Assembly: GCF_002878395.1 (NCBI RefSeq)
Contig: NC_061111.1
Location: forward strand, 23,063,762 to 23,127,761
Source of the DNA: Capsicum annuum
Lineage: Eukaryota > Streptophyta > Magnoliopsida > Solanales > Solanaceae
Direction of reading: 5' to 3'
Length of the DNA stretch: 64,000 bases
Shown here: piece by piece, positions 35,723-47,196 of the stretch
Layout: every line of letters begins with the position of its first letter
How positions within the stretch are numbered: the first letter of the stretch is position 1
Notes under the pieces: generated by a model
Told to the model about the DNA's origin: nothing
Seen by the model: only the letters and a program-made list of their open reading frames with translations
The model's database searches: none
Translations under genes and position numbers: made by a program

Positions 35723-38422
35723 TGTAATGCCCCAAAATTGGGTCCCGAGATGTCACACGGTGCTTAGGATCATAAGTGACCCCAAGCTAAACCTTCTACT
35801 GGCATAACTCATAAGCAACTGAACAAAAAGTATAAATCTATACAAATCTGCGAAAAATAACTCTTTTCTGAACATGATAGATACAAAACTAAATTTACAA
35901 GATTATAACTCTGCTTTTACAATAATAACTGAAATGGAATACATCATCTTCTACTAACTGTCTATGAAGCCTCTACTAGTACTGACTGTAGGTAGATGGT
36001 TCATGACTCCCGACTATCCTAACTCAATACTGTTGGATAAAGAAAATACAACACTTCTCAAAATGTATAACTAACTCAAGCCCTTGAATCAAAAGGACTC
36101 ATCACCTACCGACTGGATGCCGTGAACTGACTGGATCTGAAGATGTACATTATACCTTGTACCTACATTTCGAGAAAATGTAGCCCACATACGAATATGT
36201 GGGTCAGTACCATGGAAACGTACCGAGCATATGGGGGTGAAATGTATATATAAAATAATATCTTAATATCATCACAGTTTATAAAATTATGCATGCTGAT
36301 ATAAATGACTCACTTAGCTCGAATTAAAATCATCATAATCATAAGAGAGTAAAATATATCAGGTGAAACATGTGATTCATCATAATAAATCTCAATTCAC
36401 TTCCATCTCGATTCCAAGTCATCAAAGCAATCAAATCTCATAACAATTCTCTTTGGAATATATGTTCATTAAATCTATCGAAAACAATGACTTTCTCAAA
36501 CTCAGTTTTTCAAACAAATATATTTTCATCTCAGATAGAAAAATAAGACTTTTCATATTAGATAGGAGAATACACACACACATTAGGAGTCTCTTACAAC
36601 CGACATAAACCATGTGAGCTACATGGAGTCCAATGTCTAACCCACGTTGGAGAGAGCTGTTCTATCCTTGCCATCGGAGTAGGACCTTAATCATTCTTTT
36701 CACTAATGATCACTATATCAATTAGCATTAGGCTCACATCCTACAGGGGCACGTAGTTCTAGGAAAGTACCAATCACAGCTATACCTCCCACTCAGTGCT
36801 AAAGACTACTCCCAAACTTAACTTAGATCTTTTCAAAATAAATTCCAACAACACAATTCAACAATTCATAACGGGAGCCATCATGCTACCCCTTTATCAT
36901 AATCAATCAAAATGTTGATTTCTATTCTCATTCGAGTTCAAAAATAACTCCTTCAAGACCAAAAGGTCAAATCAATCCAATCTCAAAGTGTACATAACAT
37001 ATTAATTCAACAAAATATAAATTCAAATTGGGTTCAACAACCCATATATCAATACTTGATCAAAACATTTCAAGATTCACACTTTATATATCAAACATGT
37101 ATGATTCATATGAAAATCTAGAAATTTATCTATAATCATGAATATTCACATCAGCGCTTATGAAATTCATCTTCAAAACATCAAAAATATTATAACTTCT
37201 TCAACAAGAATATAGATTTCAAATTTCCATCTCAAATTCGTAAGTAGAGCTTGTAAAATCATATATCTTTGTAAAATAATACAAATTTTGGGCACAAGAA
37301 TGAAAGAGTGTTCTTGTGGAAAAACCTCACATGCCTTAAACTTGAAGCTTTTAATGAACTCTTAACCTTGGTACTCTATTCGTGAAAATAATGAGTGTTT
37401 CTTGTAGCCCTCGGAATGGGGATTCCGAATCTCAAAGAATTATTGAAAACTCATGGTTGAATCTTGAGATATTTGAATTTTTAGGTTGAAACCCTAACGA
37501 ATGTTCTTGGTGATTTTGAGAGAAAGAAAAATTATTTTGGTGTTATGGGAGTTTAATCCTATGTTATAGACATATATATGGGTGTTTTTGGTAATTGGAA
37601 GTGAGGTATGCGGCGCATTATTTATCGCACACATTTAAGTATGAGTCGCATTGATTATCGCACACATTTAAGTATGCTCCGCATTGCTTATCGCACACAT
37701 TTAAGTATACGCCACATTACTTATCACACACCTATTCCCGTAACCATGTGCGATTAGTTAGACGATGTACTCTACTTCGCAAAGCCATAACTCCTTTTTC
37801 GGGTGTCGGATTTTGATGAAATTGGTATCTTTGGGAACTTAATTCAATTATCTATAATTTTATAGGTATTGGGATGAAAAATTCCATGTATATTAAGAGA
37901 TATTCACGTTTGAAATTGACCCTTGTAGAATCAAATGTCAAACTTCGGATGAATCAATTGGTCTTAGCTCAACCTTGTTCTAGGTCATTGCTATAAACAT
38001 TTTCCACCTCTAAACTACTCCATATACTAGGATAATGATCATGAAACTTGTATTCACATGAGAATCACTTGGATTAGAGCTTAGACGTACAGGAATGAGG
38101 TTAGAATTCTAGCATAAAAATATGGGGTATTACATTATCTCCTCCTTGGGAACATTCTTCCTAGAATGTGGATAATTAACTCGAAACATAGAGCAATATT
38201 AGTCTTCAAGCTATCATGTGTAACTGATAGAACTGAATCACTGGATCTTAAGAATAATGAGCTACTGAACTGGTCTGCAAGTGCATAAATCCTCAAGAAA
38301 AATAACTATATGGATAAGATAGAAACGAGAGTGTCAACTTATGAGTAACCATTACTTTGCATTGGATGTGATCTCATGAGAAAGGATGAAAGGTTTATGA
38401 CATGAAAACTTGAGGTATTACA
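35723..38422 (-). repeat. 5' LTR of the LARD-like element
   Basis: It starts TGTAATGCCCC and ends GAGGTATTACA at 38422. It aligns with 29306-32040 throughout, with scattered substitutions and small indels. It is followed by the TSD ATGTA and host palindrome sequence. Confidence 0.9.
37600..37735. repeat. 37-bp tandem repeats in the 5' LTR
   Basis: Three to four copies of the GCATT-GCTTATCGCACACATTTAAG type, one or so fewer than in the partner LTR, so the copy number has changed since insertion or at transposition. Confidence 0.85.
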
Positions 38423-38431
38423 ATGTATCAT

Positions 38432-39635
38432 TTATGGCATTTGAATGAAGTGTTCTGAAGGCCTTCTACAATGACACAACTTTGAAGAAAGCATGTTAAG
38501 GCTAGAAAACAAAATCAATTATATCCATATTGCTAAGGAAGTAGTGATACTCAATCTGCCTTTCAATCTTATTTGTGGTTCCGATCAGGTCAACAACAGT
38601 GGACCATAAATAAGAAGGCATGGGATGCAATTTAAAATTTAGAAATTGCAACCTTCTCTTTGATTCCTTATTTTAACTACAGTTGTTATTGGCTCAAGTT
38701 TTCTCAATTTACTATGCATCATTTCAACCCTTGATGCCTGCAAGGCTGCATTCTTGGTCTTTTTCTTTTTTCTATCTAGGTGATCATCCCGACCATGCTA
38801 CCTAGTCATAGCTCCCTATCAAAGTGTCCATCTGCACTATTCTTTTTTTCAGAGAAACAACAGACAGATTTACATTACTGGATATACTTTCATATTTGCA
38901 CTTAATTCAGATTTCTCATGTTCTAATTAAGTTTCATTGGCCGATTCGCTAGAATGTCCTTTCTACCCTATTTTTCCTCTTCAATTATCTCTCAGATGAT
39001 ATATTTTTTCATCAACTCCCCTTTTCCCATGTAGGCATTCTCCTACCATACCTTCTAGCATATAATCATCACCCTGAGCCACCCAACCATATAAATTTAG
39101 GCTAAGGCAATAACTATACTGGTTTTCCATTCTTGTTAGATGAAGTGCTAGGCTTCGAAGGCCTTCTCAGAGTCCAACACACCCTAAAAGTTAGTCCAAT
39201 CACTATTGAATCTCTTTACAATGACACCAAAACTAGATCCCTTCACAATGCTTTACACATAAACATGAGCAACAACCCACATTAAATCTAAAGTGTATCA
39301 AAACCATATTCATGGTCCCTCAGCCTTATCAATTTGGACCTATCAAACTTAACTGTAAAATTGCAGATATCTTGTTTGAATGATCAGTGACTAAACGGTA
39401 AAAACAACATTCACAAAATCAGTGTACTCTATGTGTATTTTTATGATAACATTATCAATAATACATACCTCTTACATATGAAGTGGTTCCATCTACAAGT
39501 AGTTTATTTCTTCGAACCCATCTTTATTGTAGCCTCGTGTGTTGGTCGAACAAAAGTTGATCAACTTTCAATTCCTTATATATACAAATAAAAAGAAAAA
39601 AATTGATGTCAAATAAGAGAAGAATAGAAAGAACA
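38432..39635. other. No recognisable gene
   Basis: AT-rich non-coding sequence. It contains GAAGGCC near 38455 and again near 39157. I see no domain, TIR or tandem repeat. Confidence 0.5.
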
Positions 39636-39639
39636 TTAT

Positions 39640-39780
39640 CCGTCTATTGCAACAAATGTGGAGTCTGTTGCAACAGATGTGGAGTCTGTTGTAACAGATA
39701 TGTAGTTTGTTGCAATAGATGTGGAGTCCATTGCAATAGATATGGAGTTTGTTGGAATACATCAAACCAACCTTAGTAGT
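39640..39780. repeat. Interspersed TCTGTTGCAACAGA-type repeats
   Basis: Five copies of about 24 bp of the form TTGCAACAGATGTGGAGTCT. The unit contains the self-complementary 14-mer TCTGTTGCAACAGA (39664-39677). Confidence 0.8.
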
Positions 39781-40648
39781 GGTTTAAGTTGTTCCAACAG
39801 TTGTTCCATCTATTGCAACATCAACAATAATGAAACTACAAAGAAACATCAAATAAAAAATATCAACAACATTATTTGTTCCAACACCATCAACCTCATC
39901 AACAACAAAGAAGCAACATTCTTTGTTCCAACACCATCAAGAACACCACATAATAAGTTCCAACAATACCAACCGCACCAAAAACATCAATAACAACATC
40001 AACAATAAACAAACAAATAAAATACATACAAAAAAATGATACTGCAAACAAGGATTTTAAACATCTCCCAACAAATGACTTTTTTCTCCTATTGTAATAA
40101 AAATTCTCGGTTTGTTTTTCAGCACTTAAAATTTCCTTCAAAATTTTTAAATAAATATGATATGGATAAATGGTAATTAAATAAAAAATATATGTAAATA
40201 ACTTGCAAAGAAGAAGACAAGAATGAAAGAGCAATAGTGAAGCATACCTTACCTGCAATGTCAAAAGGGGATCAAAACAATAATTTCAGTCGAGGAAAGA
40301 TATGGATTGGTTTAGATCCGAAAGGATATTTATGAGAAGGAGGAGATAAAAGAGAGAAAAAAGGCTATGATGACCCTAAAGAGGAAAGTAAGAAAAAGAA
40401 AAAGATAAGAGATGAATAAAATAAATTTAAGGCTAAAGGAGACATGGGTAAATATTCATTTATAACTTTGAGAGGCACGAGGAAGACGGTTGATATTGAA
40501 AATACAACACCAAGACTACTCAATAAGATTTTTGAGTTATACCAAAAATATTTTTTACCGCCTTTAGTAGTATTACTATTTTATCTATCTTTTCTTCTTT
40601 CGAACAACAGTTGAAGCTTTCTTTTAAATTAAAAGAAAAAAAATTCAA

Positions 40649-41040
40649 ACAGATATGTCATCTATTGCAACAGATATCAATATCTATTTTAAAAATCTAA
40701 TAGCTCAGTCATCTGTAACAACAAATACAAATGTCTATTTGATAATTAAATTAGATATGTCATCTGTTACAATAGATATCAATATCTATTTGAAAATTTC
40801 CAATAGCTCAGTCATATGTCACAACAGATGCAAATGTCCATTTGATAATTAAATTAGATATGTCATCTATTGCAACAGATATGAATATCTATTTCAAAAT
40901 TTCCAATAACTCAGTCGTCTGTCACAATAGATGCAAATGTCCATTTTATAATTAAATCAGATATGGCATCTGTTGCAGCAGATATGAATATTTTTTTGAA
41001 AATTTCCAACAGCTCAGTCGTTTGATACAACAGATTCTCT
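40649..41040. repeat. Tandem array, about 103-bp unit, about 4 copies
   Basis: Unit starts AGATATGTCATCTATTGCAA occur at 40651, 40753, 40856 and 40959. Each unit holds two TCTGTTGCAACAGA-type sites plus ATTTCCAATAGCTCAGTC. Confidence 0.85.
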
Positions 41041-41050
41041 TGAAATTAAT

Positions 41051-41880
41051 TTAGGTAGAACTAGGGATGAATGAGTTCACAGGGCTAACTACAACTTTAA
41101 TTGAGTCTTTGCAATTGCATGGTGTTGGTATTGCGTTCATCCCGACCTAAGTTGTCGATCGATCACTCTAAGTTGAAAATATTCTTATTAACTTAAGGTT
41201 AACCTACCAACTAAATTGATTTAGGTAGAACTAGGGATGAATCAATGAGTTCATAGGGCCAACTACAGCTTCAATTGAACTTTGCAATTGCATAGTGTTG
41301 GTATCGTGTTTATCCTATCAATCGATCACTCTAAGATGAAATAATTCTCATTAAATTAATATTAATCTACCACCTAAATTGATTTAGTTAGAACTAGGGA
41401 TGACTGAATGAGTTTATAGAGTCAACTGCAACTTCAATTGAGTCTTTGCAATTACGTAGTGTTGGTATTGCGTTCATCCCGACCCGATTCATTGATCGAT
41501 CACTCTGAGTTTAAAATATTATCATTAACATAATGATAAGTTTCCACCTAAATTTATTTAATTAGAACTATGGATGAATGAATAAGTTCATAGGGCGAAC
41601 TACAACTTCAATTAAATCTTTGCAATTGCATGGTGTTGGTATTGTGTTTATCCCGACCCGAGTCATCGATCAATCACTATGAGTTTAAAATATTCTCATT
41701 AACTTAATGTTAAGATACCACCTAAATTGATTTAGGTATAACTAGGTATGAATGAGTTCATAAGGTCAACTACAACTTCAGTTGAATCTTTGCAATTGCG
41801 TGTTGTTGGTATTGCGTTTATCCCGACTCGAGTCATTGGTCAATCACTCTGAGTTGAAAATATTCTCATTTAACTTAATA
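41051..41880. repeat. Tandem array, about 162-175-bp unit, 5 copies
   Basis: Unit starts (TTAGGTAGAACTAGGGATGA-like) lie at 41051, 41221, 41383, 41558 and 41732. Each has TTTGCAATTGCATGGTGTTG, TTCATCCCGACC and GATCGATCACTCT. No coding. Confidence 0.9.
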
Positions 41881-42044
41881 TTTTAAAAATTATATCTTTT
41901 AAAACTTTAAAAATTAATCAAGATCAATTCGGACCAAATCAATAATTTCAAGACTTATCATTCTCTTCCAAATTACAAATCAACCCATACAAGTCATCCA
42001 TTTGCACGAAAAAAATTTCATCATTTAAAATCTCAAGTTCTCAC

Positions 42045-42072
42045 TCTTCTATTTCTCTCTCTCTCTCTCAAT
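42045..42072. repeat. (TC)n microsatellite
   Basis: A run of TC dinucleotides in a pyrimidine-rich stretch, about 700 bp before the first Met of the DUF1985 gene. It could belong to its 5' leader. Confidence 0.8.
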
Positions 42073-42381
42073 AATACAAACAATAACTACTCAACATATT
42101 ACTCAACCCTTCAAAATAGATTAATTTTCTTCCCATTTTTTACCACATAGTTGTTATTTTTTATTTCATTCTCGCTTGTATCCATCACTTTATCTGTATT
42201 CATAGGTAACAGAGTTTGAGAAGAGTTCTAAATTTGTTCTTTATTCTAAAAATTAGGACTTTTTAGATAATGATGAAAAAGAAAACTTTTACTTGTATCA
42301 TCTTCGAGAATGGGTTAACAATTTTGAGTTTTGATGTTAAAACTATAAGAAGCACCAGAGAAAACTCTAGTTTTTGTTGCA

Positions 42382-42618
42382 GTGTTTTGTTGCCTGTCAT
42401 GGTATTTTTGGATGATGCTTGTGGTGTTGTTGGTGGCTGTTGTTGGTGGTGTCAGTATTTATGGTTTTGGTGGCAGTGTCGGTGGTCTTGATGTTGGTAT
42501 TGGTGGCATTGGTGGTAGTGTTAGCGGTCTTGGTATTATTGTTAGTATTGGTGGCATTGGTGGTGGTCTTGGTGGTATATCTGTTGTAACTAATGGAAGA
42601 TTTATTGGGAGATATTAA
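42382..42618 (+). repeat. GGT-rich low-complexity tract (glycine-rich frame)
   Basis: Imperfect GGTGGT/GGCATTGGTGGT repeats give a 78-codon Gly/Val/Ile-rich frame on the plus strand and a Thr/Asn-rich frame on the minus strand. No known domain, and no Met or splice context ties it to the DUF1985 gene. I regard it as repeat, with a small chance of being an upstream exon. Confidence 0.6.
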
Positions 42619-43424
42619 ATAGGTCTTCAAAGAGATTCGCCATCTATTCCAACTGATGGGTTATCTGTTGGAGTATTTTTTTAATGTGTCGAATAATAAT
42701 TTATTGAAATTTGTCTTACCTTTTTTAAAAAAATTACGCAGACATAAAATGTTTTGTATTTTTTGTATTGTTTGTAGTTAAAAGATGTTTCTCAAAAGAA
42801 AAGAAACTGAAACTGAAAGTGGATCAACTTCTGACCACCCAACAAAAAAGGCTAGAGTACAGATAGATTTGAAGGAACTTCTTGAACAATCTCAATCAGG
42901 GAAAAATGAAGCTGAGGAAAGTGAGAACTCCTTCTCACCAATGAGGCGTGAATTAATATCAAATACCCATATTGATCCTGTCAAAACCATTAGTATCGAC
43001 AGTTTTTGAGTTGCAATGCCGACGGATCACCCTAAAGAAGTAACTGGTGATCTTGTACTTAAATGTCAGTTGGCAAAACATTTTGATTAATTTAGGAGTA
43101 TTATGAAGAATGAAAACATAGACAAAATTTTTAAGAGGAGCTGCTTTGAATACTTTCTTAAGTTGCTTGAGGACAGCACTCCCCGTTTCCAAATGAGCAT
43201 GGTATATGGTCTTCTCAAGTGTAGGATCAAGTATGCTGGGGATGATAAAGATCCAAAGGAGGGCAAAAAAAAAGATGTATGAAATCTAGATCAACTACTG
43301 TGGCATACCAGTTTGTTTTGAATTGAAAGATTTTGTCATAGTGACAGGCTTGAGATGTGATCGTCCAGAAGAACCTCTCATCAAGAAAACACCCTCTAAT
43401 AAATGCAAGGGTAAAAAAGATGTG

Positions 43425-43506
43425 TTTTTAGGCATTATTGGATGACGTAGCTACAAAGCGAGGGGTTTTTAGGCATTATTAGATGACGTAGCTACAAAGC
43501 GAGGGA
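43425..43506 (+). repeat. 41-bp tandem duplication inside the DUF1985 exon
   Basis: AGGCATTATTGGATGACGTA at 43430 recurs at 43471 with one change. 41 is not a multiple of 3, so the duplication itself shifts the reading frame. Confidence 0.93.
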
Positions 43507-44039
43507 TTTGATGGTAGATCTCAAGGATAAAAACATACGAAAGCACTACAGGGAGAAATTATGCTTATTTTGGTGTGTCCATTCCGTTTTATCGATAAGA
43601 CATGTCAGAAAAGTCATAGAAGATGATTTGTTGGCACTTGCTGATGATTTTGAGAAATTCAGTGATTATCTCTGGAGATATGACAGCTATTACCTGTTTG
43701 TCCAATATTTACTGACAAAGCTATCCACGGGGATGATCATATTATACGGCTTTCCTTGGGCTTTCATGGTAAAATTCATCATTATTTTTACTCATCCATT
43801 AATTTATATTGAATATAGTTTTATTATGACTTTTTTTCCTTGCTTCTTGTTTATATTTTTTAGGTTTGGGAATTTAAAGCCATTCCTCCTCTCCCAAAGT
43901 AGGTAATGGATTACCCAGATGAGGTTTCTCATTCAAGGAACCTTAGGTGGTTGGCTACAAAGATCAACCCAAAAATTAAGGAGGCTGATATCTTTAATCC
44001 TCCAGATGATGCAGTATATTTTCTTTCAACTACAATAAT

Positions 44040-44345
44040 TTGCCTCAAAGAAAACTATTGAAATAGATGGTTAATCTATTGCGACAGATGGGTTATCTAT
44101 TTCAACAGATTACCCGTCAACTGTAACTGGTGCGATAGATGGGTAATTTTTTGGGATAGAAGATCCATATTTCGCAATAGATTAACTATCTATTACTTTG
44201 GCTCCCTAAACCCGACTCAACAGATTATCCATCTACTGCAAATTATACAACAGATATGTAATCTGATACAATATATTATCAATCTATTACAACATACAGA
44301 TTAGGTGTTGTGGTATATATATCATCTGTTGCATAAGTTGGCTGT
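44040..44345 (+). repeat. TCTGTTGCAACAGA-type repeats filling an intron
   Basis: About a dozen decayed copies of ATCTRTTGCAACAGATGG-like sequence lie between the two DUF1985-gene exons ending at about 44010 and starting at about 44419. Similar copies occur at 45300-45365 in the next intron. Confidence 0.8.
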
Positions 44346-46143
44346 GTTAACATGCAACCCAACTGATTACAAATTATTACTATATGATACAATTTAAATG
44401 TCTTCTATCTTTTTATAGGTTGTGCATACTTGGATCATGCCTACTGGGCAGGAGTTGGGGATGACTTTTTTTATTACTCTAGGTCTTATTGATACAACAG
44501 CAGACCCAACAATGGAGTTAATAAAGAAAGAATTAGCTGGAGAATCAGCCATAAGAAGAAAAGTTAGGCAATGTCATCCTAATGTTGAAGCTCTTCATGA
44601 CCAACCTACTATAACAGATTTGTGTGCTTCTTCTACAGGTGTTGCTGGTGGAGTTGTTGATGATGGTGGCAATCATCCTGATGCTACTACTGCCAGTCAT
44701 GATTATGAGCATGTTGGTGCTCAGTAAAAAATTAAAAGTTTTGAAACACCCCTTGCACAAGTCCCTCTCACCCCTACATCGGTCTCTCTTACCCTTATAG
44801 TGGTTCCCCTCACCCCTTTTCACCCTCATGTTCTTATTGCAAATTTAAAGTGTGTAAGGATAGAGACGATAAAATCCTTAAAAAACTAGAGGTTATTGCT
44901 GAAGCTACTGAGGAATTAAAATCCAAGAGGGGTGTCATACCATCCAATAAGGTTAGAGAGCCATACACTCCTACAGTGGCGGTTAGGAGGAAAAGAAGAA
45001 ACATTAGACAAATACTCTCCATTTTGAAAATAGAAATAATTACAACTCCTCCCACTCCAAGAGTTCTTGAAGTTCAAGGGCCACTAAAGAAGGTGGACAT
45101 ATACGCAGTACTTGGTTACAAGGGGAAGAAGGAACTGGAAAAAATCATGACAAATGAGATGGAACCCCCACAAGAATACACCACGCATTTATTTACCACC
45201 AAAGACTTCAGAAGTATGACAAATATGCGTGACTGGTACATGGACAATGTAAGTTTACTTTTGCTAACCTATCCTTCCCATCTACTCCATGAAAAAGAAG
45301 CTACACAATAGATGTGTAATTTGTTGTAACAGCTGGTATTCTGTTGCAACATAATACACATTTGTTGCATAAGTTACGTTAGCTGGGTAATCTATGAACT
45401 GATTCAGAGAACCCTTGCAACAGAATCTTTTTGCTATGTTTTTATTCTTTACAATTACTAACCTATTTAAAAGTTATCTTCTAATACCAAAGTATATTGA
45501 TGAAATTCTCTGCCTCATGAGAGGCAAGAAGTTAGTGTACCCGAATGCTTATGATGTTGCCGATATGATAATGGACCTGAACTTATATAATAATTTCAAG
45601 GATAGGTACGATAATCTCCATAGAAGAGCTGTTCCTGGTAGCTGGAGGTTTTATAAGTTAGTTTATACATTCGAATAGGATGAATACATGATTAAATATG
45701 TTAGAGGGAAGAGGTCATATCCACACAACAAGAGCTGGACCAAGGCAAAGAGAATCCTTACAGTCATGAACATGGAAGTTAAACATTTTCTCGCTGTTAG
45801 GATACTACTCGACGAGGGAAAGATTAAGGTCTATGACTGTAATTTACTTATCTTCAATGAGGACACATTTTTACTCCACGTACAGCCACTCTTGAAGTTG
45901 TTCCCCAGGTTGTTAACGCAGAGTAAGTTGATGGATCATTTTTTGGCAGAAGTCTTGATGAAGGAATCATGGGATTTTAAAGGTTGAAATAAGAACATCC
46001 TCCTCCAAAATAATAAAACCGGTGTAGCGTGTGGGCCGTACTTGCTTGCATACATTGAGTGTTTACTGACCGGCACAGAAACAGTTGATATGTGTGACGC
46101 CATTATGGGAAAGATGCAAGTGGCCTGGGCTTATGGAGTACTA

Positions 46144-46890
46144 ACTAAATGGTTGGAGCCCATGTATAAAGAAGAATATGTACCAACACAGAGATGAAAA
46201 TGATAATAATTTTTTATTTCAAGCCACTTTACTTTACATATAGTGGTAATTTTTTATATCTGACGAAAGTTGAATTTTTATAATGCAATAGATTGTCTCT
46301 ATTATAACAGATACAATACTTGTTGTGATAGATTGATTATCTATTGGAATAGGTTGGTCATCTATTGCATTATGCATATGTTTCCCAGTATGTCTGTCGC
46401 AACAGATATAAAATCTGCTGCAACATATAATCTATCTATTGTAACTGATAGGCAATCTATTGGAACAAATCAAAAAAGTAGAAAGACCTGTTATATAATT
46501 TCCAGCAGATGACCTAACTAAATGCTTAGGGCCCGTATATAAAGAAGAATATGTATAAAGATAGAGATGAACACAATAATAATTTTTTATTTCAAGCCAC
46601 TTCACTTTACATATAGTGGCAATTTTTTATGTCTGGCGAAAGTTGAATTTTTATAATGCAATAGATTGTCTATCTGTTGTAACAAATATAATACCTGTTG
46701 TGATTGAATGATTATCTATTGAAATAGGTTGGCCATATGTTGCATTATGAAGATATTTCTTGATCTATCTGTCACAACAGATATACAATCTGTTGCAACA
46801 TATAATCTATCTATTGCAACTGATAGGTCATCTGTTGGAACAAATCAAAAAATAGGAAGACCTATTATATAATTTCCAGCAGATGACCTA
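46144..46890 (+). repeat. 373-bp tandem duplication of the gene's 3' end
   Basis: ACTAAATGG at 46144 and ACTAAATGC at 46517 start two aligned copies. They also share AAAGAAGAATATGTA, TTTATTTCAAGCCACTT, GACGAAAGTTGAATTTT-like and TTCCAGCAGATGACCTA. The first copy includes the last C48 codons and stop. The second carries the same codons broken by stops. Confidence 0.9.
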
Positions 46891-47196
46891 CATGTTGCAA
46901 CATATATCTAAATCTATTTCATTAGATATGTCGTCTGTCGTAGAAGATGTATTATCTTTTGCAATATTTGAATCTAGTATTCCATTTCAATTAATATGTT
47001 CAAAACTAAGGATTAAATTATATTCATATACAACATAAACTAAATCGAAGCTTTCAGAAATAACATAAAATAACTCAACAAATAAATGAAATGTAAAAAA
47101 ATTATTATTGTTACAAATGATCTACTCTACAAATAAATCAAGAAGCTAAACCAAGGAAGATAGGTTATTACATTGAAAGACTCGAGCTATAAAGAT
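46890..47196. other. Junction between two convergent pseudogenes, no gene seen
   Basis: AT-rich spacer with a few TCTGTTGCAACAGA-type remnants up to 46980. It separates the 3' ends of the plus-strand and minus-strand C48 genes. Confidence 0.6.

Larger units (their letters stand above)
29306..38422 (-). mobile_element. Complete non-coding LTR retrotransposon (LARD-like), TSD ATGTA
   Basis: Two LTRs of about 2.7 kb (29306-32040, 35723-38422), a polypurine tract (32041-32056), an exact 12-base tRNA-iMet PBS (35707-35718) and identical 5-bp flanks ATGTA (29301-29305, 38423-38427) define a full insertion of 9.1 kb. The 3.7-kb interior has no gag, RT or integrase similarity in any frame I could read. 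It would need another element's proteins. Confidence 0.9.
42785..46197 (+). pseudogene. DUF1985-Ulp1 (C48 peptidase) gene, multi-exon, broken
   Basis: The ATG at 42785 opens MFLKRKETETESGS and a Lys-rich KKARVQIDLKELL. After a stop at 43007 come FRSIMKNENIDKIFKRS and FQMSMVYGLLK. DUF1985 proper then follows: CGIPVCFELKDFVIVTGLRC, EKLCLFWCVHSVL, VEDDLLALADDFEKF-like and ITLYGFPWAFM-like. An intron (about 43768-43863) leads to WEFKAIPPLPK and LRWLATKINPK. A second intron full of TCTGTTGCAACAGA-type repeats (about 44010-44418) leads to HTWIMPTGQELGM (44422-44727), a spacer with KVCKD-like and REPYTPTVAVRRKRRN, and YIDEILCLMRGKK. The C48 domain shows VKHFLAVRILLDEGKIKVYDC (His, Asp) and VACGPYLLAYIECL (Cys), split by a TGA at 45985-45987. 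The family role is desumoylation-type cysteine protease. Here it is dead. Confidence 0.82.
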
